DNA from: Streptomyces sp. NBC_00448
GTDB lineage: Bacteria > Actinomycetota > Actinomycetes > Streptomycetales > Streptomycetaceae
Direction of reading: 5' to 3'
Length of the DNA: 64,000 nt
NCBI RefSeq assembly: GCF_036014115.1
Contig: NZ_CP107913.1
Coordinates: 9,194,501-9,258,500 of the forward strand
A program made the translations under genes and the position numbers. Under the pieces are notes generated by a model, which searched no databases, was not told the DNA's origin, and saw only the letters and a program-made list of their open reading frames with translations. Positions 1 to 6,770 of the stretch are shown here, one piece after another (the stretch's first letter is position 1; the number at the start of each line of letters is the position of its first letter).

Positions 1-654
1 AGTCATACCGCCCAGACAAGAGAGCGTGATGTTGCCGGGGCGTATGCGGTTTCCGATACGCCGACGATATGTTGCCGGCCCCCTCCCCACGAGAGCAGGC
101 GTGTGGCTGCTCTCGTGGGGATCGGCCGAACGCTCCGGCAGTCGAGGCATCGGGACCGGCAGCCGCGTCGCCGGCCCGCCCCGGCCGTACCTCGGGGCCG
201 CTTTGAGCGGTGGGGTGGAACGGCAGCGTGCAGGGGGTTGAGTCCTCCGGCCGCCGAGGGGCGGGGGAGGCGGGGGAGGTCCTTGAAGATCGATACGAGG
301 ATCGTCACGCGGGCAGCGGTCGACATATCGTCGGCGTAACAAAAAACGCATACGCTCTGGCAACTCCACGCTCTCTTGTCTTGAAAATATGATTTCGAGT
401 GGACCAACCCGAGCGGCGGTGCGCCGCACCCGAGCGCCGGCGTCGTCCTCCGGTGCTGTCTCGAAGACGGGAACCACGGTCGGCCACACGTCGATCGGCG
501 AGGTGCGTCGGCAAAGCGACATCGTCACGATCCACACCCGCTCACCGCGGGAACCCGCCATCTCGTCGATCGCCGGCGTACCGGGCAGGCGCGACCCAGC
601 GCGTTCACCGTCGATACCGGAGGCGGACTGCTCAGGAGAACGGCTCGTGTCCAT
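1..654 (-). CDS. Unrecognised open frame running off the left edge
   Basis: Reading the minus strand from an ATG at 652-654, the frame stays open through position 1 (at least 217 codons). The first 90 or so codons, down to about position 390, have G/C-rich third positions like a real Streptomyces gene (for example IDVWPTVVPVFETAPEDD). The remainder lies inside the inverted-repeat element and looks unlike a protein. The most economical reading is the start of a gene interrupted by the element, but no family is recognised, the ribosome binding site is weak, and the openness could be chance in GC-rich DNA. Confidence 0.25.
   Translation of the reverse strand, partial: MDTSRSPEQSASGIDGERAGSRLPGTPAIDEMAGSRGERVWIVTMSLCRRTSPIDVWPTVVPVFETAPEDDAGARVRRTAARVGPLEIIFSRQESVELPERMRFLLRRRYVDRCPRDDPRIDLQGPPPPPPPLGGRRTQPPARCRSTPPLKAAPRYGRGGPATRLPVPMPRLPERSADPHESSHTPALVGRGPATYRRRIGNRIRPGNITLSCLGGMT
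14..381. mobile_element. MITE-like element with 59-bp inverted ends
   Basis: Positions 14-72 and the reverse complement of 323-381 align without gaps over 59 bases, with about 51 identities; both begin agacaagagagcgtg and end cgccgacgatatgt. Each arm also holds a small internal dyad (gcgta...tacgc). The 250-bp interior carries no transposase. This is the layout of a non-autonomous (MITE-like) element, or a very small IS derivative. I see no target duplication, and the left flank is only 13 bases long in this window. The family is unknown. Confidence 0.6.
85..120. repeat. Perfect 14-bp stem-loop inside the MITE-like element
   Basis: ccccacgagagcag (85-98) pairs perfectly with ctgctctcgtgggg (107-120) across an 8-base loop. 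There is no T-tract. It could be a structural part of the mobile element or a terminator; the sequence does not decide. Confidence 0.6.
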
Positions 655-675
655 GGCACTGCACCAGAAGAAGCG

Positions 676-1284
676 ATGAACGACGACTTCGTGTACCTGG
701 ACGAACTGGTGCCCGGAATCCGGTGGGATGCCAAGTACGCCACCTCGGACAACTTCACCGGAAAGCCGGTGGACGGGTATCTGGCTCATCGGATTGCCGG
801 CTCCAAGGCTTTGTGCACAACCCTGGGGCACGCGCAAGAAGAGGCCGCATCCCTCGGCTTCGGCCTGCTTGTCTGGGACGGATACCGTCCGCAACGCGCC
901 GTCGACTGCTTCCGCAAATGGTCGCAACAGCCGGAGGACGGCCGGACGAAGCGGCGCCACTACCCCGGAATCGACCGGGTCGAGCTCTTCGACAAGGGAT
1001 ATGTCGCGGCCAAGTCAGGCCACAGTCGCGGCAGTTCCGTCGACCTCACACTCTACAGTCTCACGACCGGAGAAATGGTCAGTATGGGTGGCGGCTACGA
1101 CCTCATGGACCCGATCTCGCATCACGGAGCAAATGGAATAACGCCTGTCGAAGCGAAGAACCGCGAGCTCCTTTGCTTCATCATGGAGACATGCGGATTT
1201 GCTCGCTACGCCTGCGAATGGTGGCACTACACGCTGGAAAGCGAGCCCTATCCAGATGTCTATTTCGACTTTCCCATCGTATGA
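676..1284 (+). CDS. vanX: VanX-type D-alanyl-D-alanine dipeptidase
   Basis: A 202-residue cytoplasmic zinc dipeptidase, the same length as enterococcal VanX, which hydrolyses free D-Ala-D-Ala and so removes the normal peptidoglycan precursor in glycopeptide resistance. The known VanX residues fall at identical numbers: Arg71 (WDGYRPQ), zinc ligands His116 and Asp123 (SGHSRGSSVD), catalytic Glu181 and zinc ligand His184 (EWWHY). No signal peptide is present. No vanH, vanA or vanRS lies nearby, so D-Ala salvage (like DdpX), self-protection or a relic of a van cluster are alternatives to resistance. The gene overlaps the next one by 29 bases and lies among mobile-element remnants. Confidence 0.92.
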   Translation: MNDDFVYLDELVPGIRWDAKYATSDNFTGKPVDGYLAHRIAGSKALCTTLGHAQEEAASLGFGLLVWDGYRPQRAVDCFRKWSQQPEDGRTKRRHYPGIDRVELFDKGYVAAKSGHSRGSSVDLTLYSLTTGEMVSMGGGYDLMDPISHHGANGITPVEAKNRELLCFIMETCGFARYACEWWHYTLESEPYPDVYFDFPIV

Positions 1285-1927
1285 TGGAACCCTCCCGTTT
1301 GTCTCGCAATGGGGAAGCCTGGACCGGAACGACGAGGTCGTCATACGGCGTGCCGCCTCGTCGAGGCTGGACGTCTTCCTGGGACGTACCGATCCCTCGC
1401 ACCCTCTCGACTGGGCCTCCGACGGATACCATTCGTACGAGGAGTACCTCTTCTGGTCCCGCAAAATCTGCGGCCTGGCATGCCTCCAGTCCCTGCTTCA
1501 CGGCTGGACCGACGTCCGATTGCCGATGCGTGCACTCCTTTCGCTGGCCCTCGACCGGGGCTGCTATGTGGTGGAACCCCAGGGAGGGGTCCAGGGGATG
1601 ATCTACCGGCCGTTCATGGACTGGGTCGGCTCACAATTCGGTTTCACATGCCATCTGGTCGAGAACACGCCGATCCAGGAATCCGCCCGAGCGGTACGAC
1701 CCGGGCAGGCCCTGATCGCTTCCGTGTCTCCTGAGATCCGGGACCCCGACACCCACGAACCGCGACGGGGAGGGCATCTCGTGCTGATTCATGAGGTCCA
1801 CGGCGAGACGGTACGGTTCCATAATCCGTCGGGCTACTCCCACAACGCGGACTCCGCGTCGCTTCCCATGCACGTATTCGAGGGCTTCCACGCAGGACGA
1901 GGAATCCTGGTCAGCGCCACACCGTGA
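1256..1927 (+). CDS. C39-like cysteine peptidase domain protein
   Basis: About 223 residues with the layout of papain-like C39-type peptidases (Peptidase_C39_2): Cys72 in KICGLACLQSLL, His174 in GGHLVLI and Asn190 in RFHNPSGY as a likely Cys-His-Asn set. No signal peptide, membrane segment or ABC domain is present, so it is a stand-alone soluble protein rather than a bacteriocin exporter. The ATG at 1256 is chosen over an upstream in-frame TTG at 1199; it overlaps the end of vanX by 29 bases, which suggests translational coupling. The substrate is unknown. Pairing with a D-Ala-D-Ala dipeptidase hints at cell-wall peptides, but that is inference. Confidence 0.75.
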   Translation: MSISTFPSYDGTLPFVSQWGSLDRNDEVVIRRAASSRLDVFLGRTDPSHPLDWASDGYHSYEEYLFWSRKICGLACLQSLLHGWTDVRLPMRALLSLALDRGCYVVEPQGGVQGMIYRPFMDWVGSQFGFTCHLVENTPIQESARAVRPGQALIASVSPEIRDPDTHEPRRGGHLVLIHEVHGETVRFHNPSGYSHNADSASLPMHVFEGFHAGRGILVSATP

Positions 1928-2560
1928 GCCCGGGCGGATCGGCACCGCGCGCCACCGACAGCGCGAGCTCGAAGGTCCGCCGAGTCGGCGACAGCCCGCG
2001 TCCGGGCAGGCGCGGGAGGAGTGTCGTCACCCACGGCCCGGCGCCGGTCAAGGCGCGGTCGGCGGCCGGCACCGGGCCACCCTGGCGCTCGCCGATGTGG
2101 ATGATCCGGTGGGCGCGGACGACGTCCAGGCCGGGGAACAGGACACCGATGTCGTCGATGGCGTACTGTCTCCCGGCGAGCTGAACCTCGGTCCGCCCTC
2201 GGCGGGTTGGCCGCGAGGTTCGGCACCGGTGACCGTTGTCCGGTCCGCCTCCACCGCGGCCCTGCCCCTGACGGCCGCACGCGCAGGCGAACGGCAGATG
2301 GCCGTCCGGGTCGGTGACGACCTGGACGTCCACGCCGTGTCGGCGGTGCTTGGCCGAGTAGCCGGCCCGTCTGTCGCCGACCCGGTCGCACTCCGCGAGG
2401 GTGCCGTCGAGCAGGACGAACTCGGTGTCCGCCTCGCGCAGTTCCTTCACGGCGGCAAGCGGACGAGTCCCGGGCCGCCAGGGTGATCGCGCTGACACCT
2501 GGCGCCGCGGCGCAGGTGGCACCGACACCGAGCAGAGGCGTCCAAGTGCCCGAAGTCCTC
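1928..2560 (-). pseudogene. Decayed IS5-family transposase
   Basis: Minus-strand reading gives recognisable blocks of an IS5-type DDE transposase: EFVLLDGTLAECDRVGDRR, then YSAKHRRHGVDVQVVTDP, then RAHRIIHIGERQG, then GAGPWVTT and SPTRRTFELALS. The segment between the second and third blocks is scrambled by frameshifts, the N-terminal helix-turn-helix part is reduced to a short out-of-frame stretch near 2470-2560, and the C-terminus beyond the last block is missing. It cannot make a working enzyme. It abuts the 3' end of the C39-like gene and has no visible terminal inverted repeats. Confidence 0.75.
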
Positions 2561-2654
2561 AGTTGGACTCACTCGTGGACATCGACGCGATTCAGCACGA
2601 TGGAGATCGCTGACTGTGTGAGCCGTGCGAGAGGGGACCCGCGTGGAGATAGTG

Positions 2655-3310
2655 ATGCGCTTCCAGGGGGTGAGAAAGGGCGATGACGATCCCGATCCCT
2701 GGCAGACCACGATCCACCCGGGAACGGTGCGCAGAGTGCTCACCTATTTTCGCCCGCATATCCGCATGGTGGCGCTCTTCGTGGTCGTCGCCACGATGGA
2801 GGCGCTGGCCGTCGCTGCAAGTCCGTTGCTGCTGCGGGAACTCGTCGACAACGGCATCGCCGAGAACGACCGAGGGGTCGTGATCTGGATGGCGTGCCTG
2901 ACCGCCGCGCTGGCCCTGCTGGGCGCGGCGTTGTCACTGGTGTCCGCCTACATCTCCGGGCGGATCGGGCAGGAGGTCACCTACGACCTTCGCATCCAGG
3001 CGCTCGACCACGTCCGGCGTCTGCCGCTCGCGTTCTTCACCCGCACGCAGACGGGGGTACTGGTCGGGCGGTTGCACACCGAACTGGTCATGGCACAGCA
3101 GCAGTTCAGCGGCATGCTGATGGCGGCCACCAGCGCGGTCGTGGTCGTGATGGTTCTCGCTGAGCTGTTCTACCTATCATGGCTTGTCGCCGTCATCTCG
3201 CTGGCGCTGATTCCGATATTCATCGTGCCCTGGGTCCGCGTGGGGCGGGAGATACAGCGCCGCACCCGTCAGCAGATGGACCAGAACTCCGGCCTCGGCG
3301 GACCCCTCTC
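2655..3310 (+). pseudogene. ABC exporter membrane domain, cut off by IS3
   Basis: The N-terminal 218 residues of a type-I ABC exporter (ABC_membrane domain). Hydrophobic helices occur around residues 35-60, 75-100 and 150-200, with the conserved region EVTYDLRIQALDHVRRLP followed by FFTRTQTG. The Walker-bearing nucleotide-binding half is absent because the frame runs into the IS3 element at 3311 and stops at 3344. The ATG at 2655 has a ggag six bases upstream. Family members are normally about 600 residues long, so this is a dead fragment. No partner fragment carrying the missing half is found on the other side of the IS. Confidence 0.85.
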
Positions 3311-3380
3311 TGGCAACGTAGGTCGAGTCAGGCATACTGGATGATTCATTGAGCCGAGGGTGGAGAAGGAGAAGTGCTTG

Positions 3381-3791
3381 GTGGCCAGTACCAACGACCA
3401 CGGGACCTCGGATCCGCAGGTGACACCCCGCTCGGCGGGTCATCGCCGGTACTCGGCGGCGTACAAGGCAAAGATCTTGGCCGAGTATGAGGGGCTCGAC
3501 AAGCAGGCCAAGGGTGCCTTGCTGCGGCGCGAGGGCCTGTACTCGTCACTGATCACAACCTGGCGCCAGCAGCGGGACAAGGGTGCAAAGGAGGCGTTGG
3601 CCGCGCCGGCGGGTCGGCCGAAGGCCGATCCGCGGGACAAGGAGATCGCCCGGCTCGAGACCGAAAATGCCAAGCTGCAAGCCGAGTTGGGCAAGGCCCG
3701 CACCGTCATCGAGGTGCAGTCAAAACTCTCCGCGCTGCTCGACCAGTTCGCCACGGACAGCGCCACGACGAACAACGGCGAGAACACGTGA
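3381..3791 (+). CDS. IS3 OrfA (helix-turn-helix transposase subunit)
   Basis: A basic DNA-binding subunit of about 136 residues. It has an N-terminal homeodomain-like helix-turn-helix (RRYSAAYKAKILAEYE ... LLRREGLYSSLITTWR) and a C-terminal leucine-zipper-like coiled coil (IARLETENAKLQAELGKA), as usual for IS3 OrfA. The GTG at 3381 is chosen because aaggag lies 8 bases upstream; an in-frame GTG at 3360 is also possible. The stop overlaps the start of OrfB as GTGA at 3788-3791, so coupling by re-initiation is more likely here than the -1 frameshift used by many IS3 members. Confidence 0.88.
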   Translation: MASTNDHGTSDPQVTPRSAGHRRYSAAYKAKILAEYEGLDKQAKGALLRREGLYSSLITTWRQQRDKGAKEALAAPAGRPKADPRDKEIARLETENAKLQAELGKARTVIEVQSKLSALLDQFATDSATTNNGENT

Positions 3792-4885
3792 CCCCGGTGG
3801 AAGCGGCGGCCGCTGAGGTGGCCGGCGACCTGGGCGGGTCGGCCTTCGAGGCGGCCCGCGCGGCTGCCCTGGACAAGCTGTCCCATCTGGTCGGCCGGGT
3901 GAAGGCGTGCGCCGCGCTCGGCATGAGCCGGGCGACCTGGTATCGCCACCACCGCACGTCCCCACCGCCGGTGAAGCCGACCCGGGAGCGTAAGCGCGAT
4001 CCGCGGGCCCTGAGCGAGGCCGAGGAAGCGGAGGTGTTGGCGGTGTTGCGGTCGGGGGAGTTCGTCGACATGGCACCGGCCGAGATCTACGCGGTGTTGC
4101 TGGACCGGGGCACCTACCTGTGTGCGGAGGCGACGATGTACCGGATCCTGCGCCGGCACGGCGAGGTCCGTGAGCGTCGGCGCCAGGCCGTCCATCCGCC
4201 GCGCAAGAAGCCCGAGTTGATCGCGACCGCGCCGAACCGGGTGTGGTCGTGGGACATCACCAAGCTGAAGGGCCCGTATCCGGGCAGCTATTTCTGCCTC
4301 TACACGATCATTGATATCTACAGCCGCTACACCGTCGGCTGGATGATCGCCGCATCCGAGAACAAGGAGCTCGCCGAGCAGTTTCTGTCCTCCACTATCT
4401 CCAAGTACCCCGTTGAACGGGGGAAGTTGACGATCCACTCCGACCGGGGATCGCCGATGATCGCCCACAACGTCGCGCAGATGCTCAGCAATATGGGTGT
4501 CACCAAGTCTCACTCGAGACCGAAGACGTCGAATGACAACCCGTACTCGGAAAGTCAGTACAAAACCCTAAAATATCGGCACGATTTCCCTGACCGGTTC
4601 GGCTGCATCGAGGACGCCCGCACCTGGTGCACCGGCTTCTTCGACTGGTACAACCTCACCCACCGACACTCGGGGATAGCGATGCACGCTCCCTACGACG
4701 TGCACTTCGGTCTCGCCGACCAGCTCCGCGAGATGCGCGCCGACGTCCTCGCGAGCGCCTATCAACAACACCCCGAGCGGTTCGTCCGCAGACCACCCGA
4801 GCCCCCAAAACTTCCCGAGGCTGCCTGGATCAACAAACCGGCCGACCTCCGACACCACGATCAAACGATCCCGGCCCAGCAATAG
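3788..4885 (+). CDS. IS3 OrfB (DDE transposase)
   Basis: A 365-residue integrase-type catalytic subunit. The HTH_21 segment (LDRGTYLCAEATMYRILRR) precedes an rve core with the DDE triad: Asp in WSWDITKL, Asp in HSDRGSP and Glu in YSESQYKTLKY, with exactly 35 residues between the last two. No frameshift or internal stop is visible, so the enzyme is probably active. It starts at GTG within the OrfA stop codon. The product moves the surrounding IS element. Confidence 0.93.
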   Translation: MTPVEAAAAEVAGDLGGSAFEAARAAALDKLSHLVGRVKACAALGMSRATWYRHHRTSPPPVKPTRERKRDPRALSEAEEAEVLAVLRSGEFVDMAPAEIYAVLLDRGTYLCAEATMYRILRRHGEVRERRRQAVHPPRKKPELIATAPNRVWSWDITKLKGPYPGSYFCLYTIIDIYSRYTVGWMIAASENKELAEQFLSSTISKYPVERGKLTIHSDRGSPMIAHNVAQMLSNMGVTKSHSRPKTSNDNPYSESQYKTLKYRHDFPDRFGCIEDARTWCTGFFDWYNLTHRHSGIAMHAPYDVHFGLADQLREMRADVLASAYQQHPERFVRRPPEPPKLPEAAWINKPADLRHHDQTIPAQQ

Positions 4886-4915
4886 ATCGAACTACCTGCC
4901 TTGATCACGTTGACA

Positions 4916-5095
4916 GGTTCCGCAGCCACCTTCAACCTCAGGACACATGCCGAACTGGTGCCCTTCTTCGACGGCTTCGACCTGGTGGACCCCGGGCTGG
5001 TCCAGGCGCCGCTGTGGCGGCCCGACGGCCCGGTGCCGGGTCGGCGGGAGCTCGCCCGCATCGGTGGATACGGCGGTGTCGGCGTGAAGAACTGA
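4916..5095 (+). pseudogene. 3' fragment of a DUF574-type methyltransferase gene
   Basis: Immediately after the right end of the IS3 element the frame encodes only the last 59 residues or so of a SAM-dependent methyltransferase (FFDGFDLVDPGLVQAPLWRP ... IGGYGGVG). It is closely similar to the C-terminus of the complete gene at 5159-5977 (FFDGLELLEPGLVQAPLWRP). The SAM-binding part is missing. This was therefore a tandem paralogue whose 5' part has been lost at the IS junction. Confidence 0.85.
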
Positions 5096-5158
5096 CCCAG
5101 TGCCCGCCGCACGCCACGCGCACCGCCCAGCAAGAGAGCACACCGGAGGAACACGGCC

Positions 5159-5977
5159 ATGGCCGACCAGGGATTCACCGCCGACGAGATCGACACCAGC
5201 CGGCCGCACCCGGCCCGCATGTACAACTACTACCTCGGCGGCAGAGACAACTACGAGGTAGATCGCGACGCCGCACAGCGGGTGATCGACCTGGCCCCCG
5301 AACTCGTGCCCATGGCCCAGGAGAACCGGGCGTTCATGCACCGGGCGGTGCGGTTCGTGGTGGAGAGCGGTGTCCGGCAGATCGTCGACATCGGCACGGG
5401 CATCCCCACGTCGCCGAACACGCACCAGGTGGCGCAGGAGGCGGCGCCGGACGTGCGGGTGGCATACGTGGACAACGACCCGATCGTGGCCACGCACGCC
5501 GGCGCCCATCTGGTGGGGGCGGGCCGCACCGGGTTCTTCCTGGGCGACCTGCGGGACCCGCAGAGCATCCTGAGCCACCCGACCATCGGCGAGCTGATCG
5601 ACTTCGACCAGCCGGTGGCCCTGATGCTCCTGGCGATCCTGCACTTCGTCGAGGACGACGAGGACCCGGCCGCGCTGGTCGACGCCTACCTGGACGCGCT
5701 GCCGGCCGGCAGCCACCTGATCCTCACCCACTCCACCGCCGACTTCCACCCCGCGGACGCGAACTGGGCCGAGGCCCGGGACATCTACCGGACCAAGGGC
5801 GCGACCGCCCCGCTGACCCTGCGCCCGCACGAGCAGGTGCTGCGGTTCTTCGACGGCCTCGAACTGCTCGAACCCGGGCTGGTCCAGGCCCCGTTGTGGC
5901 GCCCCGACGGCCCGCTGCCGGACCCGGAGCAGCTTGCGCACATAGGCTTCTACGGCGGCGTCGCCCGTAAGGGCTGA
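5159..5977 (+). CDS. SAM-dependent methyltransferase (DUF574 family)
   Basis: A 272-residue cytoplasmic protein of the actinobacterial DUF574/Methyltransf_19 family. It has the signature N-terminus PHPARMYNYYLGGRDNYEVD, a SAM-binding loop around QIVDIGTGIP, and an acidic motif YVDNDPIV. Substrates of this family are largely unknown; many copies occur per Streptomyces genome, often near regulators. A ribosome binding site (cggagga) lies 8 bases before the ATG. It follows the truncated paralogue at 4916-5095, suggesting an ancient tandem pair. Confidence 0.9.
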   Translation: MADQGFTADEIDTSRPHPARMYNYYLGGRDNYEVDRDAAQRVIDLAPELVPMAQENRAFMHRAVRFVVESGVRQIVDIGTGIPTSPNTHQVAQEAAPDVRVAYVDNDPIVATHAGAHLVGAGRTGFFLGDLRDPQSILSHPTIGELIDFDQPVALMLLAILHFVEDDEDPAALVDAYLDALPAGSHLILTHSTADFHPADANWAEARDIYRTKGATAPLTLRPHEQVLRFFDGLELLEPGLVQAPLWRPDGPLPDPEQLAHIGFYGGVARKG

Positions 5978-6043
5978 GCCGTGCCGGTCCCGGCTCCGTC
6001 CACGCGGTTGCCGGGACCGGGCGCTGCTCCTACGGTGGGCGGT

Positions 6044-6160
6044 GTGACCGACGAAACCACCCGCGCGGCCCGGCTGTTGGACGCCCGGGCCAAGGTGGAG
6101 ACGCTGTTCGCCGAGATCGAGGCGCGGCAGCTGGTCGTACCCGGCCAAGGCAGACCCTAA
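6044..6160 (+). pseudogene. N-terminal remnant of an M24-family peptidase
   Basis: A 38-codon frame reading TDETTRAARLLDARAKVETL and then FAEIEARQLVVPG matches the conserved start of actinobacterial M24 (Xaa-Pro aminopeptidase-like) proteins, which normally continue for another 200 residues with the metal-binding pita-bread fold. Here it terminates right after the match. I treat it as a truncated leftover. The assignment rests on remembered family sequence rather than on an active-site motif. Confidence 0.5.
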
Positions 6161-6243
6161 GCGACCGTCGCCGGCCGCACGGGCAAAAGCACGAACGGGT
6201 AGGCCCGAGCCGCAGTGCCCTTGCGCTTTTACGGCTGGCCCCT

Positions 6244-6711
6244 GTGCGCCCCCGGGAAGGGATGGACGGACAACGGCGCTGTCCCCGCAACGAGGCGGGC
6301 GGTTACATCGGTCCCAGCGCCTACGGACTGACGTGGGCGAGAGCACGAGAGGCAGCCCTGGACCTCGACGAGCATGCCGTCCTTCGGGCGAAGCGCCCCT
6401 ACGATCTGCGCTCGGCCGGGATCTCGTTCTGGCTGGCTTCTCAGGGTGTGGACCCTGCTGAATGCGCCCGTCGGGCAGGACAGGGAATCGAGGTCATGTT
6501 CCGCTACTACGCCGAGTTCATCACCGGAGCGCAAGACCATGCCAACGGTCTGATCGAAGATTCCATGGGTCGGTGGGGCGCGCGGAGGGAAGCCGAGGTG
6601 CCTCACTCCCAGCCGTCTTGGACCGGGAACGGTCCGGAACGGCTGGTCGGAGGTGGGATACCGGTGGGAGATTTCGGGAGGACAGGCACTATCCCGCCCT
6701 GGCGGCGATGA
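6244..6711 (+). pseudogene. C-terminal remnant of a tyrosine integrase
   Basis: The frame encodes the last part of an actinobacterial site-specific tyrosine recombinase: GGYIGPSAYGLTWARARE, KRPYDLRSAGISFWL (the catalytic Arg region; family members usually have DLRHAGIS) and FRYYAEF with the catalytic Tyr. The N-terminal arm-binding and core-binding domains and the first catalytic Arg are missing, and the sequence after about residue 110 is unrelated. The His usually found in DLRH is Ser here. It is most likely a relic of an integrated element; no att site or tRNA gene is visible beside it. Confidence 0.75.
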
Positions 6712-6722
6712 TCTTCTGCATG

Positions 6723-6757
6723 GCCGCCTGACCTGGGATATGCCCAGGTCGGGCGGC
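6723..6757. terminator. Strong hairpin, terminator of the aldehyde dehydrogenase gene
   Basis: gccgcctgacctggg pairs with cccaggtcgggcggc around a short atat-type loop, an almost perfect 15-bp stem. It lies 14 bases past the stop of the minus-strand dehydrogenase gene. There is no long T-tract, as is common in Streptomyces. Confidence 0.7.
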
Positions 6758-6770
6758 CTTCGCGTGGGGG

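Larger units (their letters stand above)
3311..4915 (+). mobile_element. IS3-family insertion sequence, apparently intact
   Basis: A 1605-bp element with the two-ORF layout of the IS3 family. The ends are imperfect inverted repeats: left 3311-3343 begins tggcaacgt and right 4883-4915 reads tgtcaacgt in reverse complement, both with a shared caggta/caggca block, giving TG...CA termini. No 3-4 bp target duplication is visible (ctc on the left, ggt on the right), and the two flanks belong to unrelated truncated genes. That fits a deletion or recombination next to the element after insertion. Confidence 0.85.

Noticed and set aside
399..1601. 400-codon plus-strand frame covering vanX
   Set aside because: The vanX frame has all catalytic residues at the correct spacing; the other frame is an Arg-rich shadow.
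676..2560. Complete vancomycin-resistance operon
   Set aside because: Only the vanX-type gene is present; no D-lactate dehydrogenase, D-Ala-D-Lac ligase or VanRS genes are found in the window.
3300..4925. Target-site duplication of the IS3 element
   Set aside because: The bases immediately outside the two ends (ctctc and ggttc) do not match, so none can be claimed.
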